NCBI RefSeq assembly: GCF_900110375.1 | Contig: NZ_FODN01000004.1 | Location: 62,001 to 126,000 of the forward strand | Length of the DNA stretch: 64,000 nt | From: Flavobacterium sinopsychrotolerans | GTDB lineage: Bacteria > Bacteroidota > Bacteroidia > Flavobacteriales > Flavobacteriaceae | Reading direction: 5' to 3' | In this document: one piece after another, positions 44,721-53,040 of the stretch | Position numbering within the stretch: the first letter of the stretch is position 1 | How the letters are laid out: each line of letters opens with the position of its first letter | Notes under the pieces: generated by a model | The model's database searches: none | What the model saw: only the letters and a program-made list of their open reading frames with translations | Told to the model about the DNA's origin: nothing | Program-made: the position numbers and the translations under genes

Positions 44721-45041
44721 ATGGATTTAATGGGAATGATGGGCAAACTTAAAGAGACCCAACAAAAGATAGAAGATACAAAAAAACGTTTAGATACTGT
44801 TCTAATTGACGAGCAAAGTACCGATACTTTATTAAAAGTTACTTTGACTGCTAACAGGACTATAAAATCAATCACCATTGACGACACTTTATTAGAAGAT
44901 AAAGATCAACTGGAAGATTATTTGATTTTAGTATTGAATAAAGCAATCGAAAAAGCGACTGATGTGAATCAGAGAGAACTGGATGCCGTAACTAAAATGG
45001 ATATGCCAATGATTCCCGGAATGGAAGATTTGTTTAAGTAA
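44721..45041 (+). CDS. YbaB/EbfC family nucleoid-associated protein
   Basis: The 106-residue protein has the YbaB pattern: an N-terminal amphipathic helix ([21 protein letters not shown]), a central strand region ([18 protein letters not shown]) and a C-terminal helix with [17 protein letters not shown], ending in the methionine- and proline-rich tail [13 protein letters not shown] common in the family. YbaB dimers bind DNA with little specificity. The gene is often near recR or dnaX in other phyla but stands alone here. A very long hairpin follows its stop codon. Confidence 0.93.
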   Translation: MDLMGMMGKLKETQQKIEDTKKRLDTVLIDEQSTDTLLKVTLTANRTIKSITIDDTLLEDKDQLEDYLILVLNKAIEKATDVNQRELDAVTKMDMPMIPGMEDLFK

Positions 45042-45045
45042 AAAA

Positions 45046-45109
45046 GTTTAAAGTTTAAGGTTTAACGTTTTTGATTGCGATAAAAAACGTTAAACCTTAA
45101 ACTTTAAAC
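45046..45109. terminator. Perfect 27-bp hairpin between ybaB and the threonine aldolase gene
   Basis: GTTTAAAGTTTAAGGTTTAA and the seven bases after it (45046-45072) pair without mismatch with 45083-45109 around a 10-base loop. The arms consist of repeated GTTTAA units. Between convergent genes it would serve as a bidirectional terminator, but the stem is far longer than the others in the window. Confidence 0.8.
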
Positions 45110-45126
45110 AAATTCCCTAATAAAAT

Positions 45127-46149
45127 TTACACTAACTTTTGTAGCGTTTCTAATACATACGTGTGCATTACTTCTTTATAATCAAGATGCGTAACGATTC
45201 GCAATTTTCCATGACCCATCGAACTGATTAAAATATTTTTTTGTTTCAACAATTCAATTAAATTCTTTTCGATACAATTTGGTACCAAAGTGAATATCAA
45301 AATATTAGTTTCAACAGGCTCCACTGATGCAACCCAGCTTACCTTTTTCAAAACTTCTCCTATTTCTTTAGCTCTTCGATGATCTTCAGCAAGACGTTCT
45401 ACATTATTATCTAGAGCATAAATTCCGGCTGCCGCCAAATATCCTACCTGACGCATTCCGCCACCTAATATTTTTCTGACACGCAATGCTCTGTGAATCG
45501 TCGCTTTATCACCCAACAATACCGAACCAATTGGCGCTCCCAACCCTTTAGACAAACAAACTGAAATGGTATCAAATAATTTTCCAAATGCTTTTGGGTC
45601 TTGATTTTTGGCTATCAAAGCATTCCAGATTCGGGCACCATCCATATGAAATTTCAAATTGTTAGCATCACAAACCATTTTTATTTTTTGTAAATCTTCC
45701 AGTTCATAACAAGCACCACCACCTTTATTGGTAGTGTTTTCAACACAAACTAAACTCGTTAGCGGACTGTGGTAAAATTCCGGATCATTGATGGCTCCAG
45801 CCACTTGTTCCGCGGTTATCATTCCGCGATTTCCATCTAATAAACAACAAGAAACACCGCTGTTAAAGGAAACTCCACCACCTTCATAATGGTAAACGTG
45901 TGCGTATTTGTCGGCAATCAATTGTTCTCCAGGATGTGTATGCAATTTTATAGCCGTTTGATTGGCCATCGTTCCTGAGGGGAAAAAAAGTCCCGCTTCC
46001 ATTCCGAACATTTCGGCAACTTTGGCTTCAAGTTCAATAACTGTAGGATCTTGTTTGTAAACGTCATCACCTACTACAGCATTTAACATGTGAACCAACA
46101 TTTCGCGTGAAGGCTTTGTAATCGTATCGCTAACTAAATTTATTTCCAT
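45127..46149 (-). CDS. ltaE: Low-specificity L-threonine aldolase
   Basis: The 340-residue PLP enzyme splits L-threonine or allo-threonine to glycine and acetaldehyde. It opens with MEINLVSDTITKPSREML, has VGDDVYKQDPTV, LFFPSGTMANQTAI, the substrate histidine of AHVYHYEGGG, MDGARIWNA and the PLP lysine in SVCLSKGLGAPIGS. RVRKILGGGMRQVG is also diagnostic. The length is normal. It is a single gene with a consensus promoter that directly opposes that of prfB. The specificity for threonine isomers cannot be told. Confidence 0.94.
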   Translation of the reverse strand: MEINLVSDTITKPSREMLVHMLNAVVGDDVYKQDPTVIELEAKVAEMFGMEAGLFFPSGTMANQTAIKLHTHPGEQLIADKYAHVYHYEGGGVSFNSGVSCCLLDGNRGMITAEQVAGAINDPEFYHSPLTSLVCVENTTNKGGGACYELEDLQKIKMVCDANNLKFHMDGARIWNALIAKNQDPKAFGKLFDTISVCLSKGLGAPIGSVLLGDKATIHRALRVRKILGGGMRQVGYLAAAGIYALDNNVERLAEDHRRAKEIGEVLKKVSWVASVEPVETNILIFTLVPNCIEKNLIELLKQKNILISSMGHGKLRIVTHLDYKEVMHTYVLETLQKLV

Positions 46150-46185
46150 ATTATTTTTTTATTTTTGATAAGGGCAAATCACGAC

Positions 46186-46215
46186 TTGTCCCTGCGTAAA
46201 ATTTTTCTATTTTTG
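46186..46215 (+). promoter_or_regulatory. Consensus promoter TTG-N19-TATTTTTG for prfB
   Basis: TATTTTTG (46208-46215) is preceded by TTG (46186-46188) at exactly 19 bp. The leader to the prfB ATG at 46341 would be about 120 bases. It faces the minus-strand promoter at 46221-46252. Confidence 0.7.
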
Positions 46216-46220
46216 TGCCA

Positions 46221-46252
46221 CAAATTTACACAATACCGTTTGTTAATTCCAA
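46221..46252 (-). promoter_or_regulatory. Consensus promoter TTG-N21-TAAATTTG for the threonine aldolase gene
   Basis: On the minus strand TAAATTTG (46221-46228) is preceded by TTG (46250-46252) at 21 bp. Only 5 bp separate this -7 element from that of the prfB promoter. Confidence 0.7.
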
Positions 46253-46340
46253 CTAGTTCCGTTAAAACTAAACTAATTGTAGTACACAACGGCATTTTTG
46301 ATAAATATTGAAAACAGACCTATTAAATTAATATAATTTT

Positions 46341-47436
46341 ATGACAACTACCGAACAAATTAAAGGTATTGTAGAGCGCCTTGGTGCGTTGAGGAGGTAT
46401 CTTTGACGTTGATGCCAAGCTAATTGAGATTTCTAACGAAGAAGAAAAAACTTTCGCACCAAACTTTTGGAATAATGCCAAAGAAGCTGAACTTATTGTA
46501 AAAAACCTTCGGAACAAGAAAAAGTGGATTGAAGATTACAATAAAGCGGTGGAAATGACTGAAGAATTGCAACTCGCCTATGATTTTTACAAAGAAGGAG
46601 AACTTACTGGGGAAGAATTAGATGAACATTACATCGCTACCCAAGCACATATTGAAGCCATCGAATTCAAGAACATGCTTTCGGATGAAGGCGATACTTT
46701 GAGTGCAGTGGTACAAATAACCGCTGGTGCCGGTGGAACTGAAAGTTGCGATTGGGCCGAAATGCTCATGCGCATGTACATGATGTGGGGCGAAAAATAT
46801 GGCTATAAAATCAAAGAACTGAATTTCCAGAAAGGAGAAGCTGCCGGTATAAAAACCGTAACACTCGAATTTGAAGGGGATTATTCTTTTGGGTATTTAA
46901 AAGGAGAAAATGGCGTACATCGATTGGTGCGTATTTCTCCCTTTGACAGCAACGCCAAACGTCATACTTCATTTGCTTCCGTTTATGTGTATCCGCTAGT
47001 AGATGACAGTATTGAAATTGAGATAAATCCTGCTGATATCGAGATTACGACTTCGAGATCCAGCGGTGCGGGAGGTCAAAATGTAAATAAAGTAGAAACT
47101 AAAGTACAATTGTTTCATAAACCAACCGGAATCCAAATACAATGTTCCGAAACACGTTCGCAGCAAGACAACAGACAACGTGCCATGCAAATGTTACGAT
47201 CTCAATTATACGAAATTGAGTTAAAAAAGAAACAGGCACAACGCGCGGATATCGAAGCAGGGAAAATGAAAATAGAATGGGGTTCCCAAATCAGGAATTA
47301 TGTGATGCAACCTTATAAGTTAGTCAAAGATGTTCGTACAGGATATGAAACCAGTAATGTTGATGGCGTTATGAACGGAGAAATTGACGAATTTCTGAAA
47401 GCCTATTTAATGATGATGGGACAGAAGGAAGAATAA
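46341..47436 (+). CDS. prfB: Peptide chain release factor 2 (programmed +1 frameshift)
   Basis: RF2 releases proteins at UAA and UGA codons. The first 21 codons (46341-46403) end at an in-frame TGA (46404-46406) in AGGAGGTATCTTTGAC. This is the classic RF2 autoregulatory site: an internal Shine-Dalgarno sequence (46392-46397), a slippery CTT at 46401-46403 and the stop followed by C. After a +1 shift, reading resumes with GAC at 46405 and runs to 47436, giving 364 residues. The product has the tripeptide anticodon SPF (199-201) and the catalytic GGQ (244-246). Low RF2 favours the shift, so the factor controls its own level. It has a consensus promoter about 125 bp upstream and a terminator downstream. 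Confidence 0.97.
46392..46407 (+). promoter_or_regulatory. RF2 programmed frameshift site
   Basis: AGGAGG (46392-46397) stands three bases before CTT TGA C (46401-46407), the same arrangement as in E. coli prfB. Pairing of the Shine-Dalgarno sequence with 16S rRNA pushes the ribosome one base forward when termination at TGA is slow. Confidence 0.95.
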
Positions 47437-47451
47437 ATTTATCATATTTTT

Positions 47452-47495
47452 AAAAAATCCTACACTATAAAATAATTTATATTGTAGGATTTTTT
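47452..47495 (+). terminator. Intrinsic terminator of prfB
   Basis: A 20-position stem with one mismatch (47452-47471 with 47476-47495) and an ATAA loop, followed by T residues, starts 15 bp past the stop codon. Confidence 0.88.
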
Positions 47496-47507
47496 TTATT
47501 ACTTTTG
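47482..47507 (+). promoter_or_regulatory. Likely promoter TTG-N15-TACTTTTG for the MORN/TonB gene
   Basis: TACTTTTG (47500-47507) lies 22 bp before the ATG at 47530. The nearest TTG (47482-47484) is 15 bp upstream, slightly short, and lies inside the prfB terminator. Confidence 0.5.
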
Positions 47508-47529
47508 TTCCGAAATCATTTTTTATCAA

Positions 47530-48228
47530 ATGAAAAAATTACTTCTTCTATTTGTTTTGTTATCCTCCATAACTTTTTATGCTCAGGAAAAAGTATATTT
47601 TACCGAGCACTTTAAAGAATTACCATCTGCGGAGAATGCAATTTATTATACTATTTATGAAGACAGTCCAGAAGGAACATTACGAACAACGTACTACCTT
47701 GATAATTCCCTTTTTTCCAAAGACCATTTTTCGAATTACAAAAAACGAATTTTAAACGGAACATCAGAACGTTGGTATAAAAATGGCGCAAAAGAAATGC
47801 TGGCAATTTATGTTAAAGGTAAACAAGAAGGTATTCAAACTCGGTATTTTGAAAATGGTCAAATAAAACGTACCGAAAATTTTAAAAACGGAAAATTTGT
47901 TGACGGGAAATGTTTTGATGAAAATGGAACTGAAATAGAATTTTTCCCTTACTATGTAAAACCTGAATTTCCCGGAGGAATGAAAGCTTTTTATGATTAC
48001 GTAGCAAAAAATTTTAAATCGCCAAACAGCTCCAAGGGCCAAATAAAAATAGCTTTTGTGGTTGAAAGAGATGGAACTTTAAGCGATTTTAAAATCATTG
48101 AAGGAATTAATTATGATATGAATGTTGAAGCAGTAAAAGTTTTATTTAATAGTCCAAAATGGATTCCAGGTAAAGTGGATGGTAAAGATGCACGTGTAAA
48201 ATTCGACTTGCCAATTACCGTAAAATAA
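47530..48228 (+). CDS. Exported MORN-repeat protein with TonB C-terminal domain
   Basis: The 232-residue protein starts with a signal sequence (MKKLLLLFVLLSSITFYAQE). Residues about 75-140 hold MORN/YwqK-type repeats: NGTSERWYKNGAKEMLAIYVKGKQEG and TRYFENGQIKRTENFKNGKFVDGK. Residues about 145-232 form a TonB C-terminal domain: PEFPGGMKAFYDYVAKNFK, GQIKIAFVVERDGTLSDFKIIEGI and NSPKWIPGKVDGKDARVKFDLPI. There is no proline-rich spanning segment, so it is not a classical energising TonB; its TonB-like domain may instead bind an outer-membrane partner. It is a single gene. Confidence 0.88.
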   Translation: MKKLLLLFVLLSSITFYAQEKVYFTEHFKELPSAENAIYYTIYEDSPEGTLRTTYYLDNSLFSKDHFSNYKKRILNGTSERWYKNGAKEMLAIYVKGKQEGIQTRYFENGQIKRTENFKNGKFVDGKCFDENGTEIEFFPYYVKPEFPGGMKAFYDYVAKNFKSPNSSKGQIKIAFVVERDGTLSDFKIIEGINYDMNVEAVKVLFNSPKWIPGKVDGKDARVKFDLPITVK

Positions 48229-48263
48229 TTTATTACCTTTATTGTTTAAATATTTTTTAAAAC

Positions 48264-49175
48264 CTAAAGCCATTCAATCAAAGAGACTCCTACCCCAACA
48301 GTAGTTTGCAAATTATTATAATCAATCAGCGTTTCCCCATATCCATGAGAAACTAATAAATATCCCTTAAGATTATTTTTTATGGGATACGACCAGGAAA
48401 AGGATGAGTTACCTCTTGCTTTTGAATTAAAATTCAAATTATGACTGCCAATGAAAGAAAATATATTACCATTTTTGGTATAAATCACATTCACATCACC
48501 TCGCCCAACATACTCAGAAATATCCGGATTATCATCTTTCGCTGCTGGCATGCGAAACCAAGGCCTAAGATAGATTGTCCAGTTCTTATGTTCCAATCCG
48601 GCATGAAGAATAACTCTGTTCCAACTTCTTGAAAAGGGTTCACTTTTTCCATTGGATTGGTGATTGAATGCCACTCCAATCATTCGGGTTTTAAAACCCA
48701 AAAAATTAAATTTAACAGGAACATTCAGAATCAGTTCTGGTTCGTAATTAACTTCTCTAAAAGGTCGTGAAAGATCATTATTGTATATTTGCCAATGCGA
48801 TATTTGTGTGTAAGCAACCCATAAATCGCCATGGCCCCAAAAAATACCTTGTAAAACTTTGGTCTTAAAACTCAACTGAAATTTAGCTTCAATATTATTA
48901 TAATCAACCCCTGGTGGAGCCACATAATCAGGATCCACATTTCCTGAAGAAGGTCTCTCATTCGGATTATTTGTCCATCGAATGGGTAGAACATACATAG
49001 GCTTGTAAGGAGTTACCAAAAATGTTCCTCTAACAGAAGTGGTATCTAATTCCCAACGTTCAGTCAAATCCCGAAGCTGTGTCTTACTGTTAAACAAAGC
49101 CTGAAGTTGAGCATTTGCAATGAAACAAGAGCATAAAACTAAAAAGAAAGACAATTTTATTTGAAGGGATTTCAT
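48264..49175 (-). CDS. Outer-membrane phospholipase A (OMPLA/PldA-like)
   Basis: The 303-residue precursor has a signal peptide (FFLVLCSCFIANAQ) and the OMPLA barrel. The catalytic centre is in FNHQSNGKSEPFSRSWNRV: His172, Ser174 and Asn186, matching His142, Ser144 and Asn156 of E. coli OMPLA. YVGRGDVNVIY, SWSYPIKNNLKGYLLVSHGYGETLIDYN and a strand-ending WL complete the barrel. The enzyme hydrolyses outer-membrane phospholipids when lipid asymmetry is lost. An upstream TACATTTG element lies 25 bp from the ATG. It is convergent with the MORN/TonB gene, 35 bp away. Confidence 0.92.
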   Translation of the reverse strand: MKSLQIKLSFFLVLCSCFIANAQLQALFNSKTQLRDLTERWELDTTSVRGTFLVTPYKPMYVLPIRWTNNPNERPSSGNVDPDYVAPPGVDYNNIEAKFQLSFKTKVLQGIFWGHGDLWVAYTQISHWQIYNNDLSRPFREVNYEPELILNVPVKFNFLGFKTRMIGVAFNHQSNGKSEPFSRSWNRVILHAGLEHKNWTIYLRPWFRMPAAKDDNPDISEYVGRGDVNVIYTKNGNIFSFIGSHNLNFNSKARGNSSFSWSYPIKNNLKGYLLVSHGYGETLIDYNNLQTTVGVGVSLIEWL

Positions 49176-49200
49176 AACAAATGCTGTTTGTATTAAGTTG

Positions 49201-49208
49201 CAAATGTA
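49201..49208 (-). promoter_or_regulatory. -7 promoter element TACATTTG for the phospholipase A gene
   Basis: A perfect TAnnTTTG match on the minus strand lies 25 bp before the ATG at 49175. No TTG stands at the proper distance. Confidence 0.5.
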
Positions 49209-49361
49209 ATCTATGAGTAGTCTATTATGTTATAGAATTGTATTCATAACTTACATAAATACTACTTTTACTACTGTTAAAGAAATGTGTTGCATTAGGA
49301 ATTTTAACACTAAATCCTTTTATTTGAAAATTATTAAATAACAAAACCCAATCTATACTTA

Positions 49362-50363
49362 ATGAAATCCTACACAATTCAAGAAATAAATGAGATACTA
49401 AAGGGAATTATTGTCGGGAATACTTCCGAAAATATTACTGCTCCAGAACAATTAGAAATGGCTGGTACTACTGAAATTTCATTTATTGGTAACAAAAAAT
49501 ATGAGAAATTTTGGTCAACATCCAAAGCTTGTGTGGCAGTTGTCAACGAGGATATTGCTATAGAACCAGGTGAAAACAGGGCTTTTATAAAAGTTAAAAA
49601 TGCCGATTTAGCCATGTCTCAAGTATTGGAACTTTTTGCACCACCAACTCCATTATTTACTATTGACATTCACCCAACCGCAGTAATTGATACAACTGCA
49701 ACTATTTGCAATGGTGCCCGAGTTGGTGCAGGATGTTATATAGGACCTAAAGTTATTATTGGAGATAATACGACAATTTATCCAAATGTGACTATTCTTG
49801 ATGAATGTACTATAGGAAAAAACACTGTAATTTGGTCAGGAACTGTTATTAGAGAACGATGTCATATTGGGAATGATTGTATTGTACATCCAAATGCTAC
49901 AATAGGTGCAGATGGTTTTGGTTTTCGACCTGATCCTCAAAGAGGTTTGGTGAAAATTCCACAAATTGGAAATGTAATTATAGGCAATAGTGTCGAAATT
50001 GGTGCCAATACCTGCGTTGATAGAGGAAAATTCAGTTCTACAATTTTAGGAGACGGCTGTAAAATTGATAATCTGGTTCAAATTGGTCATAACAGCAAAT
50101 TGGGAAAATTCTGTATTATGGCTGGAAACAGTGGACTTGCGGGTTCGGTAACATTAGGAAATGGTGTAATTATTGGCGGAAGCGCTTCTATAAAAGACCA
50201 CACCACTATTGGCGATGGTGCCATTGTAGGTGCTGGTTCAGGTGTTACAGGAGATATTCCTGCAGGAAAAACCATGTTAGGATATCCTGCTGTAGAAGCT
50301 CGAGATGCACTGAAACAATGGGCAATTTTGAAAAGACTTGTAAATGAATCCAAACATAAATAA
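49362..50363 (+). CDS. lpxD: UDP-3-O-acylglucosamine N-acyltransferase
   Basis: The 333-residue protein transfers a 3-hydroxyacyl chain to the amino group of UDP-3-O-acyl-glucosamine in lipid A synthesis. An N-terminal LpxD uridine-binding domain (about 1-100; EISFIGNKKYEKFWSTSKACVAVV) is followed by a left-handed beta-helix of hexapeptide repeats (about 105-300), with GADGFGFRPD and the likely catalytic histidine in VQIGHNSKLG. A C-terminal helix ends the protein. The length is typical. It is a single gene and is not linked here to lpxC, fabZ or lpxA. A terminator follows. Confidence 0.93.
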   Translation: MKSYTIQEINEILKGIIVGNTSENITAPEQLEMAGTTEISFIGNKKYEKFWSTSKACVAVVNEDIAIEPGENRAFIKVKNADLAMSQVLELFAPPTPLFTIDIHPTAVIDTTATICNGARVGAGCYIGPKVIIGDNTTIYPNVTILDECTIGKNTVIWSGTVIRERCHIGNDCIVHPNATIGADGFGFRPDPQRGLVKIPQIGNVIIGNSVEIGANTCVDRGKFSSTILGDGCKIDNLVQIGHNSKLGKFCIMAGNSGLAGSVTLGNGVIIGGSASIKDHTTIGDGAIVGAGSGVTGDIPAGKTMLGYPAVEARDALKQWAILKRLVNESKHK

Positions 50364-50391
50364 ATAATTATTTTTTTATTATTAAATTCAT

Positions 50392-50421
50392 AAAAAAACA
50401 GGAGGTAACTTCTGTTTTTTT
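50392..50421 (+). terminator. Intrinsic terminator of lpxD
   Basis: A stem of A-run plus ACAGGAG (50392-50404) pairs with 50409-50421 around a GTAA loop, with one G-T wobble, and ends in a T-run 29 bp past the stop codon. Confidence 0.85.
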
Positions 50422-50530
50422 GTTTTAATATCAAAAAAACATTCCGTTTTCTTTCTAAAGTAATCAAATAATAAAATTTATTTAGTTTGATTTTGTATTT
50501 TAGCACAAATTTTTTTAACACTATTTCATC

Positions 50531-52159
50531 ATGGATTTGAACTTCAACAAAAACGAAGACCACAATAAACTTTTACTTTCCGCATTGCGACAAAAATTAA
50601 GCGTAGTTAAATTAGGTGGCGGTGAAAAACGCATCCAAAAATTACATGGCGAAGGGAAAATGACGGCACGTGAACGTATCGATTATTTATTAGATCCAAA
50701 GGCAAAATGTATAGAAATTGGGGCATTTGTTGGTGAAGGAATGTATGCGGAACATGGTGGTTGTCCATCCGGTGGAGTTGTTGTAAAAATAGGTTACATC
50801 AGAGGAAAACAATGTATTGTTGTTGCCAATGATGCTACCGTAAAAGCGGGTGCTTGGTTTCCTATAACCGCAAAAAAAAATCTGCGTGCGCAAGAAATCG
50901 CAATGGAAAATCGGCTTCCAATCATCTATTTGGTAGATAGTGCTGGAGTTTATTTGCCTTTACAAGATGAAATTTTCCCTGATAAAGAACATTTTGGACG
51001 AATTTTTAGAAATAATGCCCTGATGAGCAGTATGGGAATAACTCAAATTTCTGCTGTAATGGGAAGTTGTGTTGCTGGTGGTGCCTATTTACCAATCATG
51101 AGTGATGAAGCTATGATTGTGGATAAAACGGGAAGTATTTTCTTAGCAGGAAGTTATTTAGTAAAAGCTGCTATTGGCGAAAGCATCGATAATGAAACAT
51201 TGGGAGGAGCAACAACCCATTGTGAAATTTCGGGCGTTACAGATTACAAGGCCAAAGATGACAAAGACGCATTAGATAAAATAAAAAATATAGTCGACAA
51301 AATAGGTGATTTTGACAAAGCTGGTTACAGCCGAATCAAAGCAGAAAAACCCGCATTAGATGAAAAAGAAATCTACGGTGTTTTACCAAAAGCCCGAAAT
51401 GAACAGTACGACATGATGGAAATAATAAATCGTCTGGTTGATAATTCTGAATTTGAAGCGTATAAAGACGGTTACGGTCAAACCATTATAACCGGTTATG
51501 CCAGAATTGACGGATGGGCAGTGGGAATTGTTGCCAACCAACGAAAAGTGGTGAAAACCAAAAATGGTGAAATGCAGTTTGGAGGCGTAATCTACTCCGA
51601 CAGTGCCGATAAAGCCACTCGTTTTATTGCAAACTGCAACCAGAAAAAAATTCCTTTGGTATTCGTTCAAGATGTTACCGGTTTTATGGTTGGATCTAAA
51701 TCCGAACATGGCGGAATCATAAAAGACGGTGCCAAAATGGTGAATGCAGTATCTAATTCTGTTGTACCAAAATTCACAGTAATTGTAGGGAATTCATACG
51801 GTGCAGGAAATTATGCCATGTGTGGAAAAGCGTATGACCCAAGACTAATTTTTGCCTGGCCAAGTGCAGAATTAGCCGTTATGGGCGGAACACAAGCTGC
51901 AAAAGTATTGGCACAAATTGAAGCTTCTTCACTTAAAGCAAAAGGCGAATTGGTTGATGAAACTAAAGAAAAAGAATTGTTTGATAAAATAAAAGCAAGA
52001 TATGACGAACAAGTGTCTCCATATTATGCTGCTTCACGATTATGGACAGATGCGATTATCGATCCTTTAGACACTAGAACTTGGATTTCAATGGGAATCG
52101 AAGCGGCGAATCACTCCCCTATTGAGAAAAAATTCAACTTAGGAGTTATTCAAGTTTAA
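50531..52159 (+). CDS. Acyl-CoA carboxylase beta subunit (methylcrotonyl/propionyl-CoA carboxylase type)
   Basis: The 542-residue protein is the carboxyltransferase beta subunit of a biotin-dependent acyl-CoA carboxylase. It has KLHGEGKMTARERIDYLLD, PSGGVVVKIGYI, DSAGVYLPLQDEIFPDKEHFGRIFRNNALMS in the N-terminal crotonase fold, GSCVAGGAYLPIMSDEA for the acyl-CoA oxyanion site, and VQDVTGFMVGSKSEHGGIIKDGAKMV in the C-terminal fold. DEIFPDKEHFGRIFRN is typical of methylcrotonyl-CoA carboxylases of leucine breakdown, but propionyl or geranyl substrates cannot be excluded. The biotin-carrying alpha subunit is not nearby. It appears monocistronic. Confidence 0.93.
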   Translation: MDLNFNKNEDHNKLLLSALRQKLSVVKLGGGEKRIQKLHGEGKMTARERIDYLLDPKAKCIEIGAFVGEGMYAEHGGCPSGGVVVKIGYIRGKQCIVVANDATVKAGAWFPITAKKNLRAQEIAMENRLPIIYLVDSAGVYLPLQDEIFPDKEHFGRIFRNNALMSSMGITQISAVMGSCVAGGAYLPIMSDEAMIVDKTGSIFLAGSYLVKAAIGESIDNETLGGATTHCEISGVTDYKAKDDKDALDKIKNIVDKIGDFDKAGYSRIKAEKPALDEKEIYGVLPKARNEQYDMMEIINRLVDNSEFEAYKDGYGQTIITGYARIDGWAVGIVANQRKVVKTKNGEMQFGGVIYSDSADKATRFIANCNQKKIPLVFVQDVTGFMVGSKSEHGGIIKDGAKMVNAVSNSVVPKFTVIVGNSYGAGNYAMCGKAYDPRLIFAWPSAELAVMGGTQAAKVLAQIEASSLKAKGELVDETKEKELFDKIKARYDEQVSPYYAASRLWTDAIIDPLDTRTWISMGIEAANHSPIEKKFNLGVIQV

Positions 52160-52201
52160 TACTGATTATCAAATACTTAAATTATTAATTTGTAAATTTA
52201 T

Positions 52202-52241
52202 GGCTGTTATACAACTCTTTTTTAGTAGTTGTATAACAGCC
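52202..52241 (+). terminator. Terminator-like hairpin after the acyl-CoA carboxylase gene
   Basis: A perfect 15-bp stem GGCTGTTATACAACT (52202-52216) with 52227-52241 and a 10-base loop lies 43 bp past the stop codon. The T-run after it is poor, so termination efficiency is uncertain. Confidence 0.6.
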
Positions 52242-52308
52242 TCATTTATTATATGATTATCAATAAATCTTAACCTAATTCATTTTACTAATTTAAAATT
52301 ATATAAAA

Positions 52309-52938
52309 ATGAAAAAGATTTTGATTGTACTATTTAGTCTATTATTACTAGTAAATCCTTTAAACGCACAAACTAAATTAGATAATGATATTCCTAAAAA
52401 TAAAAATAAATCCATTTATCTAGAATCGGGCATCAATCTTTCATTGCCTGTCCACATTCAGATGTATCGTTCCCACCGTCTTGCAATTGGATTTAATGTT
52501 AGAGCATGGAAAAATATTTCAAAAAAAAGCGAGCTGGGCATTAAAATCGATTATGATTATCGATTTATCAAAAAAAATACTAGAATATTAACCCCTGAAA
52601 GCACATTGGAGGAAAGAGCATTGCATAGTAACTTTAGTTTATTTTGTATAAAACCTAACATACAATTTAATTTAAACTCTAATTGGTACTGGGGTGCAGA
52701 ATCAGGTGTTGGCTATGCGCTTTCGGATGAAGACGGTCAAATAGGACTTGGCTTTGTATCCGAATATTCAAAAAACCAGCAATTTGGAATATGTTCGGGT
52801 TTTTATCTGGGTAAAAATTTCATCGTTGGCAGCAAAAAAAAGGTATTTGGAGTATCCTTGGATTTCACTCAATTTTTAGCACAATGGCACGCAGAAAATA
52901 GTCTTGGTTTGAAAATAAAATATCGCTTCATAAACTAA
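52309..52938 (+). CDS. Outer-membrane beta-barrel protein of unknown family
   Basis: The 209-residue precursor has a clear signal peptide (MKKILIVLFSLLLLVNPLNAQ). The mature part has alternating hydrophobic strands and aromatic residues (SIYLESGINLSLPVHIQMY, WYWGAESGVGYAL, IGLGFVSEYS, SLGLKIKYRFIN), consistent with an eight-stranded barrel in the outer membrane. I do not recognise a named family and see no catalytic motif. It is a single gene, preceded by a hairpin and convergent with menE. Confidence 0.75.
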   Translation: MKKILIVLFSLLLLVNPLNAQTKLDNDIPKNKNKSIYLESGINLSLPVHIQMYRSHRLAIGFNVRAWKNISKKSELGIKIDYDYRFIKKNTRILTPESTLEERALHSNFSLFCIKPNIQFNLNSNWYWGAESGVGYALSDEDGQIGLGFVSEYSKNQQFGICSGFYLGKNFIVGSKKKVFGVSLDFTQFLAQWHAENSLGLKIKYRFIN

Positions 52939-52972
52939 TTGTATTACAAAAAAGTTAGCATAAATTAAAAAA

Positions 52973-53001
52973 CCCCCAAATAGTGTCTAACTTTTTGGGG
53001 G
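52973..53001 (-). terminator. Intrinsic terminator of the CPBP-menE transcript
   Basis: On the minus strand an 8-bp stem CCCCCAAA (52994-53001) with 52973-52980 is followed by TTTTTTAATTT. An overlapping alternative pairing AAAAAGTTAG (52949-52958) with 52987-52996 also exists and shares three bases. Confidence 0.8.
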
Positions 53002-53040
53002 CAGCCTATTCGTTATGAGATGCTTTTAAAGATAAATACT

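Noticed and set aside
46404..46406. In-frame stop in prfB suggesting a pseudogene
   Set aside because: It is the programmed frameshift stop, with the full AGGAGG...CTTTGAC context and an intact downstream frame.
50087..50563. 158-codon minus-strand frame covering the end of lpxD and the following gap
   Set aside because: It runs antisense through lpxD, its terminator and the next gene start and resembles no protein family.
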